Source of the DNA: Epichloe hybrida | Taxonomy: Eukaryota > Ascomycota > Sordariomycetes > Hypocreales > Clavicipitaceae | Reading direction: 5' to 3' | Length of the DNA stretch: 64,000 nucleotides | Assembly (NCBI GenBank): GCA_019022495.1 | Contig: JAFEKR010000020.1 | Span: 372,001 to 436,000 of the forward strand | Part shown: piece by piece, positions 11,037-22,038 of the stretch | How positions within the stretch are numbered: the first letter of the stretch is position 1 | Layout of the letters: the number at the start of each line of letters is the position of its first letter | Program-made: the position numbers and the translations under genes | The notes under the pieces: model-generated | What the model saw: only the letters and a program-made list of their open reading frames with translations | Database searches by the model: none | Told to the model about the DNA's origin: nothing

Positions 11037-12007
11037 TCATAGAGAGCAAGGAAGTTTTACTATACGAGCCAAAGGAGATCATTGATAGAGGCTTGAAGCC
11101 GCCAGCGCTGGAAAAGCGGAGGAAAGGCTATCTTTTGAGATAGAGAAACCTCTTTCTGAGTAACCACTGTTCACGATGGCTGAAGCTTAGCTGTCAACCC
11201 GCAAAAAAATGCGAGCTCTTGTTCATGATAATAGCCAATGCCCCTTGGGCTGGATGAAAAGTCGGAGTATCAATTCATTGGAAGTGCGATGTTCAACATC
11301 TGTGGTGATTGATGACTCCCGTGGGCCTGCTTGCTAGGTAGTGGGAACCACAAGTAGGCCTACGGATAGTATGTCAGGCTGTTGATAAGCCTTGATGAAA
11401 ATCGCAGGGAGGTATTTAGAGCCAGGATTGTGACATGACTATGTACCGACCTTGGCCTAACTACATGCCGCCAGTCTTGTTTCTTGGAAGCTACTGCGTC
11501 ACGGAGAAACGTTGCTACTTCACCTGGCATTGAAAGTACATGGAGAGCGCTCGTCTGTGTCGTTCCATGTAGGGGCACCAGTACACGCGCCGCCCATTCT
11601 GCTTTGATGGCGTCGCTGATGCTAGATGTCCGGACCCGAAAGCCTTCGTGGCCTGTGGGCCCCGCACACACAATTGCTACGCACCTGGTAGGTTGGTAGC
11701 TTGCGTCATTCCAGGTCTCGTCGGGGAAACAGCCTTCTCCCATTGGTGTCGGTTGCCCTTCCTCTGTGCCCCTCCTCTGTGCCCCTCATGTAGCTCGGCT
11801 TGTGTGCTCAGCCAGACCATTTCCTTGTGAAACTTCCTAGCGGCCTTTCTTTGTCTCCCATTCTTCAACTCTTCACTCCTCAGAATAACTTGTTGAGAGT
11901 CGGGGACGCGGCTTACTTGTTCCTCATTCATCATCCAAACTATCACGCATTTCTGAAACTCGGAAACTCTCAGCCCCTCCAACAACAAACCCCCCATCAC
12001 AGCCATA
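11037..12007. other. intergenic region upstream of malate dehydrogenase
   Basis: About 970 bp hold the eL28 3' end and the malate dehydrogenase promoter and leader. A minus-strand open frame at 11360-11743 has no recognisable similarity and lies in this promoter; I treat it as chance. CT-rich tracts near 11750-11880 are typical of fungal promoters. Confidence 0.45.
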
Positions 12008-13483
12008 ATGGTCAAAGCTGGTATGTGCAGATGCCCCTCAGGCTCTCAACCCCGCATCACGGTTGAGCTTCTGTGGCCAACACGTATGCTGACGGCTTGC
12101 AATCAAAAGTTGTTGCCGGTGCCTCTGGTGGCATCGGACAGGTGAGTGATTTTTGTGTCAAGGCTTGTGTATCATAGTTTCCAGTGCTGACTTTTCTTAG
12201 CCTCTGTCCTTACTCCTGAAGACAAGCCCTCTTGTGGATGAGCTTGCCCTCTACGATGTTGTCAACACACCTGGTGTTGCTGCAGATCTTTCTCATATCT
12301 CTTCGATCGCAGTACGTCCTGAACAGTCTATAAGAAAGCCAATATCTTTTCCTTCTTCAAAAAAGTAGTAAGATGAAGGCCGTTTCAACTAATCGGAAGT
12401 CTGCATCATACAGAAAACTAGTGGCTATCTTCCCGCCAACGATGGTGCCAAGGCTGCCTTCAAGGATGCGGACATAATTGTCATCCCTGCTGGAATTCCT
12501 CGTAAGTGATGAGTTCTTTCACCAAAGCTCAGTTGCTGCGTCTAATACCCAATCGCCATCCTGGGCTGCTCTCTTGTGTTGAGTACTAAACATATGAAAT
12601 TCAGGCAAGCCTGGCATGACCCGTGATGATCTCTTCAATATCAATGCCGGCATTGTGAAGGGATTGATCGAGACTGCTGCTGAGGTTGCTCCGAAGGCTT
12701 TCATTCTGGTCATTTCCAACCCTGTAAACTCTACTGTTCCCATCTCGGCAGAGGTTCTCAAAGCCAAGGGTGTCTTTAATGCCCAGCGCCTGTTTGGTGT
12801 CACCACGCTCGATATTGTTCGAGCCGAGACCTTTGTTGCTGAGATCGTTGGCCAGAAGGAGCCCCAGAAGCTCACCATCCCTGTCATCGGTGGTCACTCC
12901 GGAGAAACTATTGTGCCTCTCCTAAGCCAAGCCAAGCCAGCCGTCAATATCCCGGCAGACAAGTACGACACTCTCGTCAACCGTATTCAATTCGGTGGCG
13001 ACGAGGTCGTCAAGGCCAAGGACGGGGCTGGGTCCGCAACTTTGTCCATGGCTTATGCCGGTTACCGGTAGGTTTTCTTGACGTGGCACAGTAAAAGCAA
13101 GTTTATTTGTACCTCATACTAAGTGAGTTGATATAGATTTGCCGAGAAGCTTTTGAGAGCTGTCAAGGGTGAGAAGGGCCTTGTTGAGCCAAGTTACGTT
13201 TATCTCCCAGGCGTGCCAGGGGGTGACGAAATTGCCAAGGAGACTGGATGCGACTTCTTCTCTGTTCCAATTGAACTTGGAGTATGTTTACCACTGCTGA
13301 GTTACGTTCACCGCTGCTGCATAGTAACTGACTTTGCTTTAGCCCAACGGCGCTGAAAATGCTACCAATCCTTTGAAAAGCTTGACCGAGAAAGAGAAGG
13401 AGCTGCTGAGTAAGGCTGTTGAAGGCCTTAAGGGCAATATCACCAAGGGCATTAACTTCGCCCACAACACTCCACAAAAGTGA
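12008..13483 (+). CDS. mdh: malate dehydrogenase (NAD), cytosolic type
   Basis: Interconverts malate and oxaloacetate with NAD. Seven exons (12008-12020, 12110-12141, 12201-12311, 12414-12501, 12605-13067, 13137-13281, 13343-13483) give 330 residues. The Rossmann nucleotide loop GASGGIGQ begins at about residue 8, right after MVKAVVA, so there is no mitochondrial presequence; the C-terminus (NTPQK) lacks a peroxisomal SKL signal. This indicates the cytosolic form. Active-site segments are [17 protein letters not shown], the Asp/Arg pair of [11 protein letters not shown], and the catalytic His in [10 protein letters not shown]. The first coding exon is only 13 nt and the second 32 nt, so simple open-frame searches miss the N-terminus. 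The gene is convergent with TRS33. Confidence 0.95.
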
Positions 13484-13830
13484 ACAACCCCCTTCCCCAA
13501 AGGTGCTGTTATTTGATTCGAGGATGTTTGTCGTATAAGACGATAGCACAGCTGAGCAGCTAGCATAATATATGAGAAAAGGCGATTGTTGCTGATATTG
13601 GACTCTTCTCATAGGCTGTGAAGTGCCATGGCGCCATAGAACCCAAGAAAACCTTGACGGCGTATTGTCGGTACGCCACTGCCAATTAGAGAAAATTTAC
13701 GAAAGTGCCGTGGGATTTGCAAGTTGGTCGTGATTGCTGTTCAGGATATGAGATTTAATCTGCAAATACGAAAGCTTTTACTTAGCGACATCAAGGTATA
13801 TTGTTGGAACAGTAACAGATGTAACAGTAG
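13484..13830. other. short intergenic between convergent mdh and trs33
   Basis: This 347-bp gap receives both transcripts' 3' ends. It is AT-leaning with no coding similarity. Confidence 0.5.
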
Positions 13831-14690
13831 TCATGACTTGGAATTGAAAGTCTTGATCTGGAATACGGCGCCGGGAAGCTCGTTGATTTCTGCCTGTACC
13901 GTAGCATTTAGGCCTAGCGCTGCCAAAGCACCTCGCACGACGCCACAGGGAAACCAAAGAAACTTAGGCGTGGTCAGTTTGCCGTGATATGTCCATCTGG
14001 AAATAAAACTACTTACTGGTTGTGCTCGCACAAGCGCTTGACCGCCTGCGTCAGTACTCATTCGTGAAAACGGCCGAAATGCGTTGTCTGTTAAGACGTA
14101 GACTCCCTGTATGTTTATAATTTAGTAGCAAGTCGAAGTTAGTAGAAGCGAAGCACAAACGTACTCGATGATTTGTTTTAAGATTATCGATGTTCTTGCC
14201 AAAAACAAGTGACCAAAGGTCTTTGCATAAAAACTTGATGACATCCAATGTGTCATTGAATCGAGGTCGAGCGATAGAGAACCTAAGTCGACACTACGTT
14301 AGATCTTATCTGCCACCGTCATGATGACTTGAATTGAGATTGGGCCGTGGTTTACCTCTCCACCAAACCTTGTCCTACACGATATCCAAGTGAGTCCAGT
14401 CTAAAATGTACCGCATCGAGCTCCTCGTCGTCGTCTGGCTTTCGCGCTTCAGAGCTAGAGCCAGGATGAAATGATCCAGAGCTGACTGCGCGATGGTCTG
14501 CCCCCGTCACCTCTGCGACTGATATAGCATTGGCCTCTGTCAAACCATGACACGAGTCTCGCTCATTCGCAATGCGATGTGCGAGAGGCACAAGCTCGAT
14601 CAACAGAAAGTCGAGACATGATGATGATAGGAAGGTTGCTGATGGGTCCGAAGCGTTGTAGGGCGGCATGACAGGCTCGAAAGACATCAT
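13831..14690 (-). CDS. trs33: TRAPP complex subunit Trs33 / TRAPPC6
   Basis: Core subunit of the TRAPP complexes, which tether ER-to-Golgi and Golgi vesicles and act as exchange factors for the Rab GTPase Ypt1. Four exons on the minus strand (14690-14356, 14282-14165, 14106-14017, 13962-13831) join in frame to 224 residues. Family landmarks of the Bet3/Trs33 fold are [16 protein letters not shown] (about 29-44), [53 protein letters not shown] and the C-terminal [17 protein letters not shown]. An acidic, Ser-rich insertion at about 65-90 separates the first two helices. The first two codons are both Met; either may be used. Divergent from ADE5,7. Confidence 0.92.
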
Positions 14691-15198
14691 CGTGATCTTG
14701 ACTTTGCTAATATTTTTCGACGAATCGTTTCGGGGAGGTATAGCGTCCTTGCTCTGCTGTCATGTTGCGTTGATGTGTTGAGATGTTCGCCGGTGCCACT
14801 GGGGAGCTGGATGTAACCTCAAAGTACCACCCAACCAAAGCATCTAGGCATTGTACTTATCAGTTTCTGATATCCACCTGGCACGTGCAGATAAGATAAT
14901 TGAGACTCTCTCGCCAAGCCGCGGGGCACGTTGGGTGACGGTGTTGGTGTGGGAGACCGTAGAAAAAAGTTTGGTTTGAACTTTTGCGGACACGAAATAT
15001 TCAAGCTGCTTTGGTTGGCAGTCGCAGCTGGCTTCGTCTGACTGTTGATTATCTGACATTCTCAAAGGGGTTTTCGCAGAGTTCGCTTACCTTGTCTGTT
15101 CGAATTGTGCTCGAACTCTCTTCGGAAGAGTTTGATTAACTTCTCGAACGCCGACCAATATCAGCGATACGGCGAATTTATAATTAAGACTATTCGAA
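14691..15198. promoter_or_regulatory. divergent promoter, trs33 / ADE5,7
   Basis: This 508-bp gap lies between opposite start codons. A sequence tttataattaagac about 20 bp before the ADE5,7 ATG is TATA-like but very close to the start. No purine-responsive site could be identified with confidence. Confidence 0.4.
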
Positions 15199-17553
15199 AT
15201 GTCTGGCATCAAAGTGCTCCTCATCGGAAATGGTGGCCGCGAACACGCCTTGGCCTGGAAGCTCAGCCATTCGCCTCGTGTCGAGGTCATCTTTGCCGTG
15301 CCAGGCAATGGCGGCACAGCGACATGTCCCAAAGTAACAAACGTTGATTCCATCTCTGCGGAAGACTTTTCGGGACTTGTCAAATTTTCTCAGTCAAATG
15401 GAGTCAACTTAGTTGTTCCCGGACCCGAAGCCCCTTTAGTTGATGGCATTGAGGCATTCTTCAAGAAAGCTGGAATCCCCTGCTTTGGACCCTCTAAGGA
15501 GGCTTCTCGTCTGGAAGGCAGCAAGACATATTCCAAGGACTTCATGAAGAAGTACGATATACCAACAGCAGCTTATGAGAACTTCTCGGACTATGACAAG
15601 GCAGCAAACTATATTGACAGTATCTCACACGAAGTTGTCATCAAAGCGACTGGTCTTGCTGCTGGGAAGGGTGTAATTCTTCCCCAATCTAAACAAGAAG
15701 CTAAAGATGCTTTGAAACGAATCATGGTCGACAAGGCTTTTGGACCCGCTGGTGATGAGGTCGTCATCGAGGAGCTTCTCGTTGGTGATGAGTTGAGCGT
15801 TCTTACCTTCTGCGATGGCTACACTATCAGATCCTTGCCCTTGGCTCAAGATCATAAACGCATTTTCGATGGCGATCAAGGCCCCAATACCGGCGGAATG
15901 GGCTGCTATGCACCAACCAATATTGCCACAAAAGAATTGACGGAAAAAATAGATAGGGACATCCTTGAGCCAACGATTCTTGGTATGCGCAGGGAGAGGC
16001 AGCCTTTTCGTGGTGTATTGTTCACTGGCCTCATGATCACCGACGCTGGGCCAAAAGTATTGGAATACAACGTACGATTTGGAGACCCAGAAACGCAGAC
16101 TGTTCTACCTCTTCTGTCAGCCGACACAGACTTGGCAGAAATCATGTTGGCATGCGTCGAAGGATACTTGGATAACTGCCACCTGAAAATTGAGCACAAA
16201 TTTAGCGCAACAGTTGTCGTGGCTGCTGGAGGCTACCCAGGATCATATGCCAAAGGCACTCCCATTACCATCCTGTCACCACCAAACGGTAGCACCATCT
16301 TCCATGCTGGAACAAAACTTGATGGAGATCAGCTCAAATCGTCCGGCGGTCGTGTCATTGCAATAAACTCCGTGGGAGCGTCTCTAGGGGCCGCCGTGGA
16401 TGCCTCCTATGCTGCGCTTTCCTCTGCAGTTATCAAGTTTGACAATATGTTTTACCGAAAAGACATTGCATACCGGGCATTCAGAGCTCCCAACAAGGAG
16501 GCCATGACTTACGCACAGGCTGGGGTAGATATCCAAGCCGGCAATGACTTTGTGGAGAAAATCAAGAAGGCCGTCGCCAGCACTAAAAGACCTGGTGCGG
16601 ACGCTGAGATCGGAGGATTTGGTGGCGAGCTCGATCTCTCACGATGTGGATATCCCAGTGCCCCAATTCTTGTCGGGGCCATTGATGGGGTTGGTACGAA
16701 GCTTATGATTGCCCAATCTATGAAGAAGCACGATACTGTCGGTATTGATCTTGTTGCCATGAATGTCAATGACTTGATTGTTCAGGGCGCAATGCCTTTG
16801 ATGTTCTTGGACTACTATGGCTGCAGCAAGCTTGACTTGCCGTCCGCTGCCGCCTTTGTGGAAGGTGTCGCGGAGGGTTGTCGCCAGTCTGGATGTGCCT
16901 TGGTTGGCGGAGAGACTGCTGAAATGCCAGGCATGTACCAGGGCGACGACTACGATGCTGCAGGATGCGCTGTTGGCGCGGTGACTGCAGAGAGTAGACT
17001 GCCACAAAAAATCGCCATGGTGGAAGGGGACGTTCTCCTTGGCCTGGGTTCCGTCGGCGTTCACTCCAACGGATTCTCCCTTGTGCGAAGAATTGTGCAG
17101 AGCGCTGGCTTGACTTATGACTCACAAGCACCCTGGGAAGCTTCCAAAACCGTTGGCGAATCCCTTTTGACCCCGACCCGTATCTACGTCAAGAGTCTCC
17201 TACCTGTTCTCGAGAAAATCAAAGGGTTGGCCCACATTACTGGCGGCGGCCTCATTGAGAACGTTCCTAGAATGCTGCCTGATACTTTGACTGCGGAGAT
17301 CATATACGGTTCGTGGGACATTCTGCCCGTGTTCCAGTGGCTCAAGCAGGCAGGAAATGTCAACCCTGTCGAAATGTGCCGCACTTTCAACTCTGGTATC
17401 GGTATGGTCGTTGCCGTAGACGCCACGAAAGCTGATGCCGTTGAAGAAGCACTCTCTGCTTCAGAAAAGGTTTACAGGATTGGACGGCTGGTCCGTCGTG
17501 GATCAGGGCAGCCGGGCTGTGAGGTTAAGAATATTGATTCATGGACACAATAA
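15199..17553 (+). CDS. ADE5,7: bifunctional GAR synthetase / AIR synthetase (purine biosynthesis)
   Basis: A single-exon, 784-residue cytosolic fusion enzyme of de novo IMP synthesis. The N-terminal half is phosphoribosylamine-glycine ligase (step 2): start loop [16 protein letters not shown] (7-22), PGPEAPL, the ATP-grasp segment GLAAGKG (152-158), [20 protein letters not shown] and the metal-binding end [12 protein letters not shown]. After a linker near residue 435, the C-terminal half is phosphoribosylformylglycinamidine cyclo-ligase (step 5): [23 protein letters not shown] (about 494-503), [30 protein letters not shown] and [11 protein letters not shown]. Order and length match yeast Ade5,7, which lacks the GAR transformylase found in the animal trifunctional enzyme. 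The start follows a short leader and precedes the conserved loop by six residues. Confidence 0.97.
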   Translation: MSGIKVLLIGNGGREHALAWKLSHSPRVEVIFAVPGNGGTATCPKVTNVDSISAEDFSGLVKFSQSNGVNLVVPGPEAPLVDGIEAFFKKAGIPCFGPSKEASRLEGSKTYSKDFMKKYDIPTAAYENFSDYDKAANYIDSISHEVVIKATGLAAGKGVILPQSKQEAKDALKRIMVDKAFGPAGDEVVIEELLVGDELSVLTFCDGYTIRSLPLAQDHKRIFDGDQGPNTGGMGCYAPTNIATKELTEKIDRDILEPTILGMRRERQPFRGVLFTGLMITDAGPKVLEYNVRFGDPETQTVLPLLSADTDLAEIMLACVEGYLDNCHLKIEHKFSATVVVAAGGYPGSYAKGTPITILSPPNGSTIFHAGTKLDGDQLKSSGGRVIAINSVGASLGAAVDASYAALSSAVIKFDNMFYRKDIAYRAFRAPNKEAMTYAQAGVDIQAGNDFVEKIKKAVASTKRPGADAEIGGFGGELDLSRCGYPSAPILVGAIDGVGTKLMIAQSMKKHDTVGIDLVAMNVNDLIVQGAMPLMFLDYYGCSKLDLPSAAAFVEGVAEGCRQSGCALVGGETAEMPGMYQGDDYDAAGCAVGAVTAESRLPQKIAMVEGDVLLGLGSVGVHSNGFSLVRRIVQSAGLTYDSQAPWEASKTVGESLLTPTRIYVKSLLPVLEKIKGLAHITGGGLIENVPRMLPDTLTAEIIYGSWDILPVFQWLKQAGNVNPVEMCRTFNSGIGMVVAVDATKADAVEEALSASEKVYRIGRLVRRGSGQPGCEVKNIDSWTQ

Positions 17554-18237
17554 TTCAGTTGCTCAAGAAAATGAAAATTTTGCTTACTTAGAAGGGGTCA
17601 GAGTTTGGCAACTGGTGACAATTTGAACGGGTCAAGTCTTTTATTTACAAATGTAATATCTATCTGTAGCGTTGGCAAAAACGTCGAAAATTGATATGAC
17701 AGGTTATGCTATCAATTGGATGCAACACAGCCTATATCAACTAGCTTTAGACACAGGGTTGGGAGATGTTGAAGCTCGTAAATGAATATGCGTCGTCTTC
17801 CTTCCGAGGTCTTTCGCATGCTTTAGCTCGTGTAGGCCATCCTGCTTGTGAATGCCCACATTGAGGACGATAGTGATGAATATCCTCTCGAAACCCTGTT
17901 GGCGCATTGGCTTGACCACATGATGGGAGAACATGATACAAACCAACTTCTTAGCAAGAAAAATACTGGCATTGATCATGCGTGAGCCGAAAACTATTAC
18001 GTCACTCTAGGAATAAAAGTAATCGTGGTACTAGTTCAAGTAAAAACAGGGGGGAATCTTCCTTTTCCTTCGCCCTTAACGCCTCATATGCCAAAATACC
18101 AGGGAAAAAAAAAGACAAGAACATCATAGTCTCATCTGGAAATGAGGTCGGATTCGTCTTCATGTCGGGATGTCTGCCTCATGCAACAAATGGACTTCTT
18201 GATCAAAGACGCCCATTTGGAGCGACTGGGAGTAATC
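17554..18237. other. intergenic between convergent ADE5,7 and SUMO ligase gene
   Basis: Nearly 700 bp with both 3' ends. Short minus-strand frames at 17737-17979 show no similarity. No gene is supported. Confidence 0.5.
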
Positions 18238-20279
18238 TCAACTCGGTTGATAGCCGTTGGGAGATTCGCTGAAGAATCTCATTCCATTTGGATCCCTGTA
18301 ACTATTTTCTGTTTCTGACATGTTCTGTCTCTTTCGAGGTCTCTGAGCGAGCTCATCATCGTCAGAAGACAGTGTCAAATCAATGACTGCCGCCGCAGGA
18401 CGCTTTGTGCTACAAGTTCCAAAACCGCGTGGCGCACTCGCTGTCCTGTCCCGTCCGACAGATGCCGGTGTTCCAATTATCGGTGTATGGGTTTTCGGGG
18501 GTTTCGGGGTTTCCAAACGCCCAGAAACCACGCTGATTTCTGAGATTTCAAAATCGTCATCGTCTGCAAAAGCAGCAATATTTGGAGACTGCTGATTGTC
18601 ATCAGGTGTCACCTTCGTCAACCAACGACCGTTAGGCTCGATTGTTACGGTTTCAAGGTCCTTCGACGTGTTGGTGAGAATGTCTCGTACGTATCTAAAA
18701 GTGTATGTCAATTCGAGGATTCCATGATCCCTTGCTGGTATGTAAACTCACTCATCCACTGCTAGCTGTTCAAAAGGTGCCGATTTGTTGCAGATTGGAC
18801 ATAGCCACTGCGGACCTTGTTCCTGAAGTTGGAGATAAGATGTGGCGTCGAAACACTGCATATGGGTACAGCTCAAACTCCGACAAGGAACGTCCAGCCG
18901 CATATAAGAGAGAGGGCATTTTAGCGACAGGACTTGTGAAGTTGCCACGACATCCGGATCCTGTGCTTTTTCGTTCACTGTTTACATACATTAACACCAT
19001 CCACGCAGGCAATTGTGAGCGTTGCGAACTTACGCTCCGCTACGACCGACTCTTTCGGTATTCTCCGTCTGGTCGAAATAATGGTAACGAGTTCTGCAAC
19101 TGTCGTCACTTTACAAAGATTTGCGACAAGATAGAATTTCTGTCCGATCGATTTCAGCTTCAGTGCCCCGTAGATATTGAGTTGTGCAGATGTATAAAAA
19201 CTTGTATCGCGTACCTTGTTTGTGAGAGCATAGGTAAACTCGACATTGTTGACATAATGTGGCTTCAAGCGAAGGGTGTGCGTTATGTCAACCGGTCTAG
19301 TAGACCCAGGTTTGTTCTTCAAGCCACGCAAATTCGCTTTTATCTCATCAGTATTTACCTTTAGCTCAGCTTGATGAGGGAAAGCCACATTCTGCACCCC
19401 TGATATATCGCCCGCACAAAATATCATGACTCTGTACGACTTGTCATTTATGCATTGTTGTAGTGCTGGATGGTCACCCAATCTGATCGGGATATTGATG
19501 GAGTTCCTATGCTGAGCCATCGCTTTATCACAGAAATCGTTAGAAATGGCTGTCCAATGAGTAAGCCTAGCATGCAAGACTACTGACCTTCGCATGTTCG
19601 CAGGGTGCCAATTGGGGCTTCTACACGATAGAATGGACTCGGATGAAAGAGCACATGATTTGTTGAGGGAGCGAAGGGGTGGCTCACTGACCGCCCGTTT
19701 GTAGTTGCGGCATTCCCATGAAGATCTCGTTGATGATATGGGTTTGCTGCTGTATTGAGAGAAGTTATGGGCGGTAAAAATTGCGCGGCGGGCAGAACTG
19801 GCATTGTGCCTCGTGCGGTATTGTTCTTTGATGATGGACTCGATCGTTGCACAACAGCATTGGAGATACTTTGACGAACCTGCTGGAAGCGAGAGACATC
19901 ATTGGCATTGACTGTTTCCTGGATCACTAAACGGCAGACGGCGGTTAGAGAACACATAGTAATTATATCGTCTGGAGAGACACTTCAAGAGGCAAATGTA
20001 AGGGTGGTGACAAATGAACATGAATTTGTGAGAGACCGTCGAATTTCCATGTGTTTTCGAAACGACCGTTTCCTCCTTTGCTTTTTTTTTCTTTTTTTTT
20101 TCGGGGAGAGACTCACAATCCACGATTCGACGCTGAAGTTCAGCCTTAACTCCGGTGCTCTTAAGACCATTCACCTGGCAGACTGATGAGAGCTGTCGGT
20201 TTAATAGCTGGTTGCCCTGTACCTGCCGAACTAAGGCTGACACTTCCTGCCGGGGTATCAGAGAAGCTGGAGTCGCCAT
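18238..20279 (-). CDS. siz1: SUMO E3 ligase, SIZ/PIAS family
   Basis: Nuclear E3 ligase that moves SUMO from Ubc9 to substrates. Six exons (20279-20117, 19926-19588, 19522-19215, 19139-19034, 18977-18752, 18694-18238) join in frame to 532 residues. In order: a SAP DNA-binding motif (about 12-55, with KSTGVKAELQRRIVDLI); a PINIT domain (about 150-290, with INIPIRLGDHPALQQC and FYLVANLCKVTTVAELV); and an SP-RING (about 322-372) with LKCPLSYMRLDVPCRS, CTHMQCFDA and WLCPICNK supplying the zinc ligands. Near residue 484 the sequence VIDLTLSSDDDE is a typical SUMO-interacting motif followed by acidic residues. An in-frame Met five codons upstream (20294) is an alternative start. The presence of one PIAS gene here resembles fission yeast Pli1. 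Confidence 0.93.
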
Positions 20280-20988
20280 GGTGGACGGCAGCACAGTCCT
20301 CTAGGACTTGCCAGCGCAGAGGACTGAAAGAAAGTGCAAGATGCGCTTCCGGTTGTTCATAGAAGGCAACGACGGCGCGACCAGCGTCTCTGGCGAATAT
20401 TGTTCAGAGTTTGGTCGGTCGACGCGTCCGAGAGTCGCAAGCCTGCCAGTCTTGCTGCGTCGCGGAGAATCGGTGTATATGGCACAACAGTCAACGTCAC
20501 TGAGCCGCTTCGCCAGGCCGGCGCAAGAATCTTGGAGGAGGGACCAGTTTGAACTGCTGTTGTGCAGAGGCGAAATTACCAGCTTGCGAAATCAAAATTT
20601 GTCTGCTCCAGCTCGGGTACAAAGCAAGTCGGAAATGTTGGTCGAGTGTCGCGCAAGTGAGAGCGAGGAAATAAAAAGGTGACTTGAGGTTGATACAGCA
20701 GGCGGCGACGTCAAGCTTTAGCCAACAGCATTTGCAGCATTTGCAGTGGTGCAGCCCTGCAAACGCCAAAAGCAACCAACCCACACGCCGCCTGCAATGA
20801 GAAGTGAGAACTGCGCCACATTCCCTGCCCGCCTGCGGCCACGCCAACCCCCACGCCAACCCCCACGCCTCTGGCTATCGACTTATCTTATCAATGTTTT
20901 TTCTCATGCTTTCACGGTTCGTCGTTTTGCTACCGTAGCGGCAACCCACTCAAATTTACCAGCCGCGAGCCCGAGACAAATCTTCACA
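20280..20988. promoter_or_regulatory. divergent promoter, SUMO ligase / DUF2423 gene
   Basis: About 700 bp between opposite starts. A short direct repeat of ccacgccaacccc occurs near 20840-20870 and a pyrimidine-rich leader precedes the DUF2423 ATG. No convincing coding frame. Confidence 0.4.
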
Positions 20989-21575
20989 ATGGCCAAAAGT
21001 GCAAGGTCTAGTTCCAAAAAAGAGAACAACCGGCGATTATATGCCAAGGTGTTCAGTCCTGCCGAAGCTGCCCGCAATGACCGGCTGTCTGCGAAACTGT
21101 TGGAGCTGGCCAAACAGCCAAAGCCCGAGTCCTCCGACACGAATATGGACGGTGAGTAGCCTGTGACTTCCTGCTTTCAGCACCTTTCAGCACCTTTCAG
21201 CACATTTCAGCACGAGACAGCGTGTTTTGCATTGAGCATGTGTTGATTATCTTGTGGCAGTGAATATAATGGAGGACAGTGCCGCAGCAACGATCGACGA
21301 CGGACACGGCGCTGATGACACTGGTGAGTAGGAACATCAAGTCCATCTGACATTCTTACACCTTGAGCAGTGCTAAAAATGGCCGCTTCAAAAACACTGG
21401 CAAAAGATGACACTGACAAAGACGGTTGATTGTTTTAGCTATGGATTTAGATTCCAAGTCAACCAAGTTTCGGATCGGAAAGAAGCGTGTCGATAAGAGG
21501 AAGCAGAAGAAGTCCGGCATAGTCTTTAAGAAATATAGCGACAGACTGTGTGCCAAGAAGAAGTCCTCCAAGTGA
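20989..21575 (+). CDS. DUF2423 family small basic protein (yeast YBL028C-like)
   Basis: A 120-residue, highly basic protein from three exons (20989-21151, 21261-21323, 21439-21575). The N-terminus MAKSARSSSKKENN followed by YAKVFSPAEAARNDRLSAKL is the DUF2423 signature. After an acidic middle the C-terminus is rich in Lys/Arg (KFRIGKKRVDKRKQKKS). Yeast YBL028C is reported as nucleolar and linked to ribosome assembly; the same role here is inference. Intron 1 contains tandem TTTCAG-bearing repeats. Using the last acceptor (21438) is required because the frame between 21324 and 21438 meets stops. Confidence 0.85.
21178..21213 (+). repeat. 10-bp tandem repeat inside an intron
   Basis: Three full units of cacctttcag/cacatttcag plus a partial one in intron 1 of the DUF2423 gene. 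Each unit ends in TTTCAG, which looks like a 3' splice site, so several decoy acceptors lie 50-80 bp before the acceptor that keeps the frame (21260). Confidence 0.8.
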
Positions 21576-22038
21576 CAACCAGCAAAATAGGCGCGGTAAG
21601 GGGAGAGATTTAGTATTCTAAGGGGATTTCTGGGGAACATCAAAGGGACAAGAACGGCGTTCAGGAAGCAATTTTTTTCTCTCCTCCTTTAGAAGAAGAG
21701 TGAAGTTCGATAATACAGTAATTATCTGAGACACTTGCGTTTTCCGTCATCTCCATGCTGCGGATCCAGTTAATATCGCAAGTGGACCCAGTGGCGTAGG
21801 TGCCATGCTGTCAAACCCCTGGACACAACCATCATGTTACAACAACGAGCAAATGGGAATATGTATATACAGGTACTCTACCCGGATGCCCAGAGGAAAA
21901 GAATGAAAGCACACGGAGTCGCCTTTTCCTGAGGCCCTCCGATCCATCCACTCAAGGCATTTCTGATAAGATCTAGTGCTTGATCGACGCGTCAAATTCA
22001 CCGGTCGTTGGTAGCTGCTCAAAGGCACGAATGCAGTC
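21576..22038. other. intergenic between DUF2423 gene and LAS21
   Basis: 463 bp holding the 3' end of one plus-strand gene and the promoter of the next. No further gene seen. Confidence 0.5.

Noticed and set aside
11360..11743. 127-codon minus-strand frame upstream of malate dehydrogenase
   Set aside because: Sits in the promoter and leader of a clear gene, is overlapped by other frames, and has no recognisable motif.
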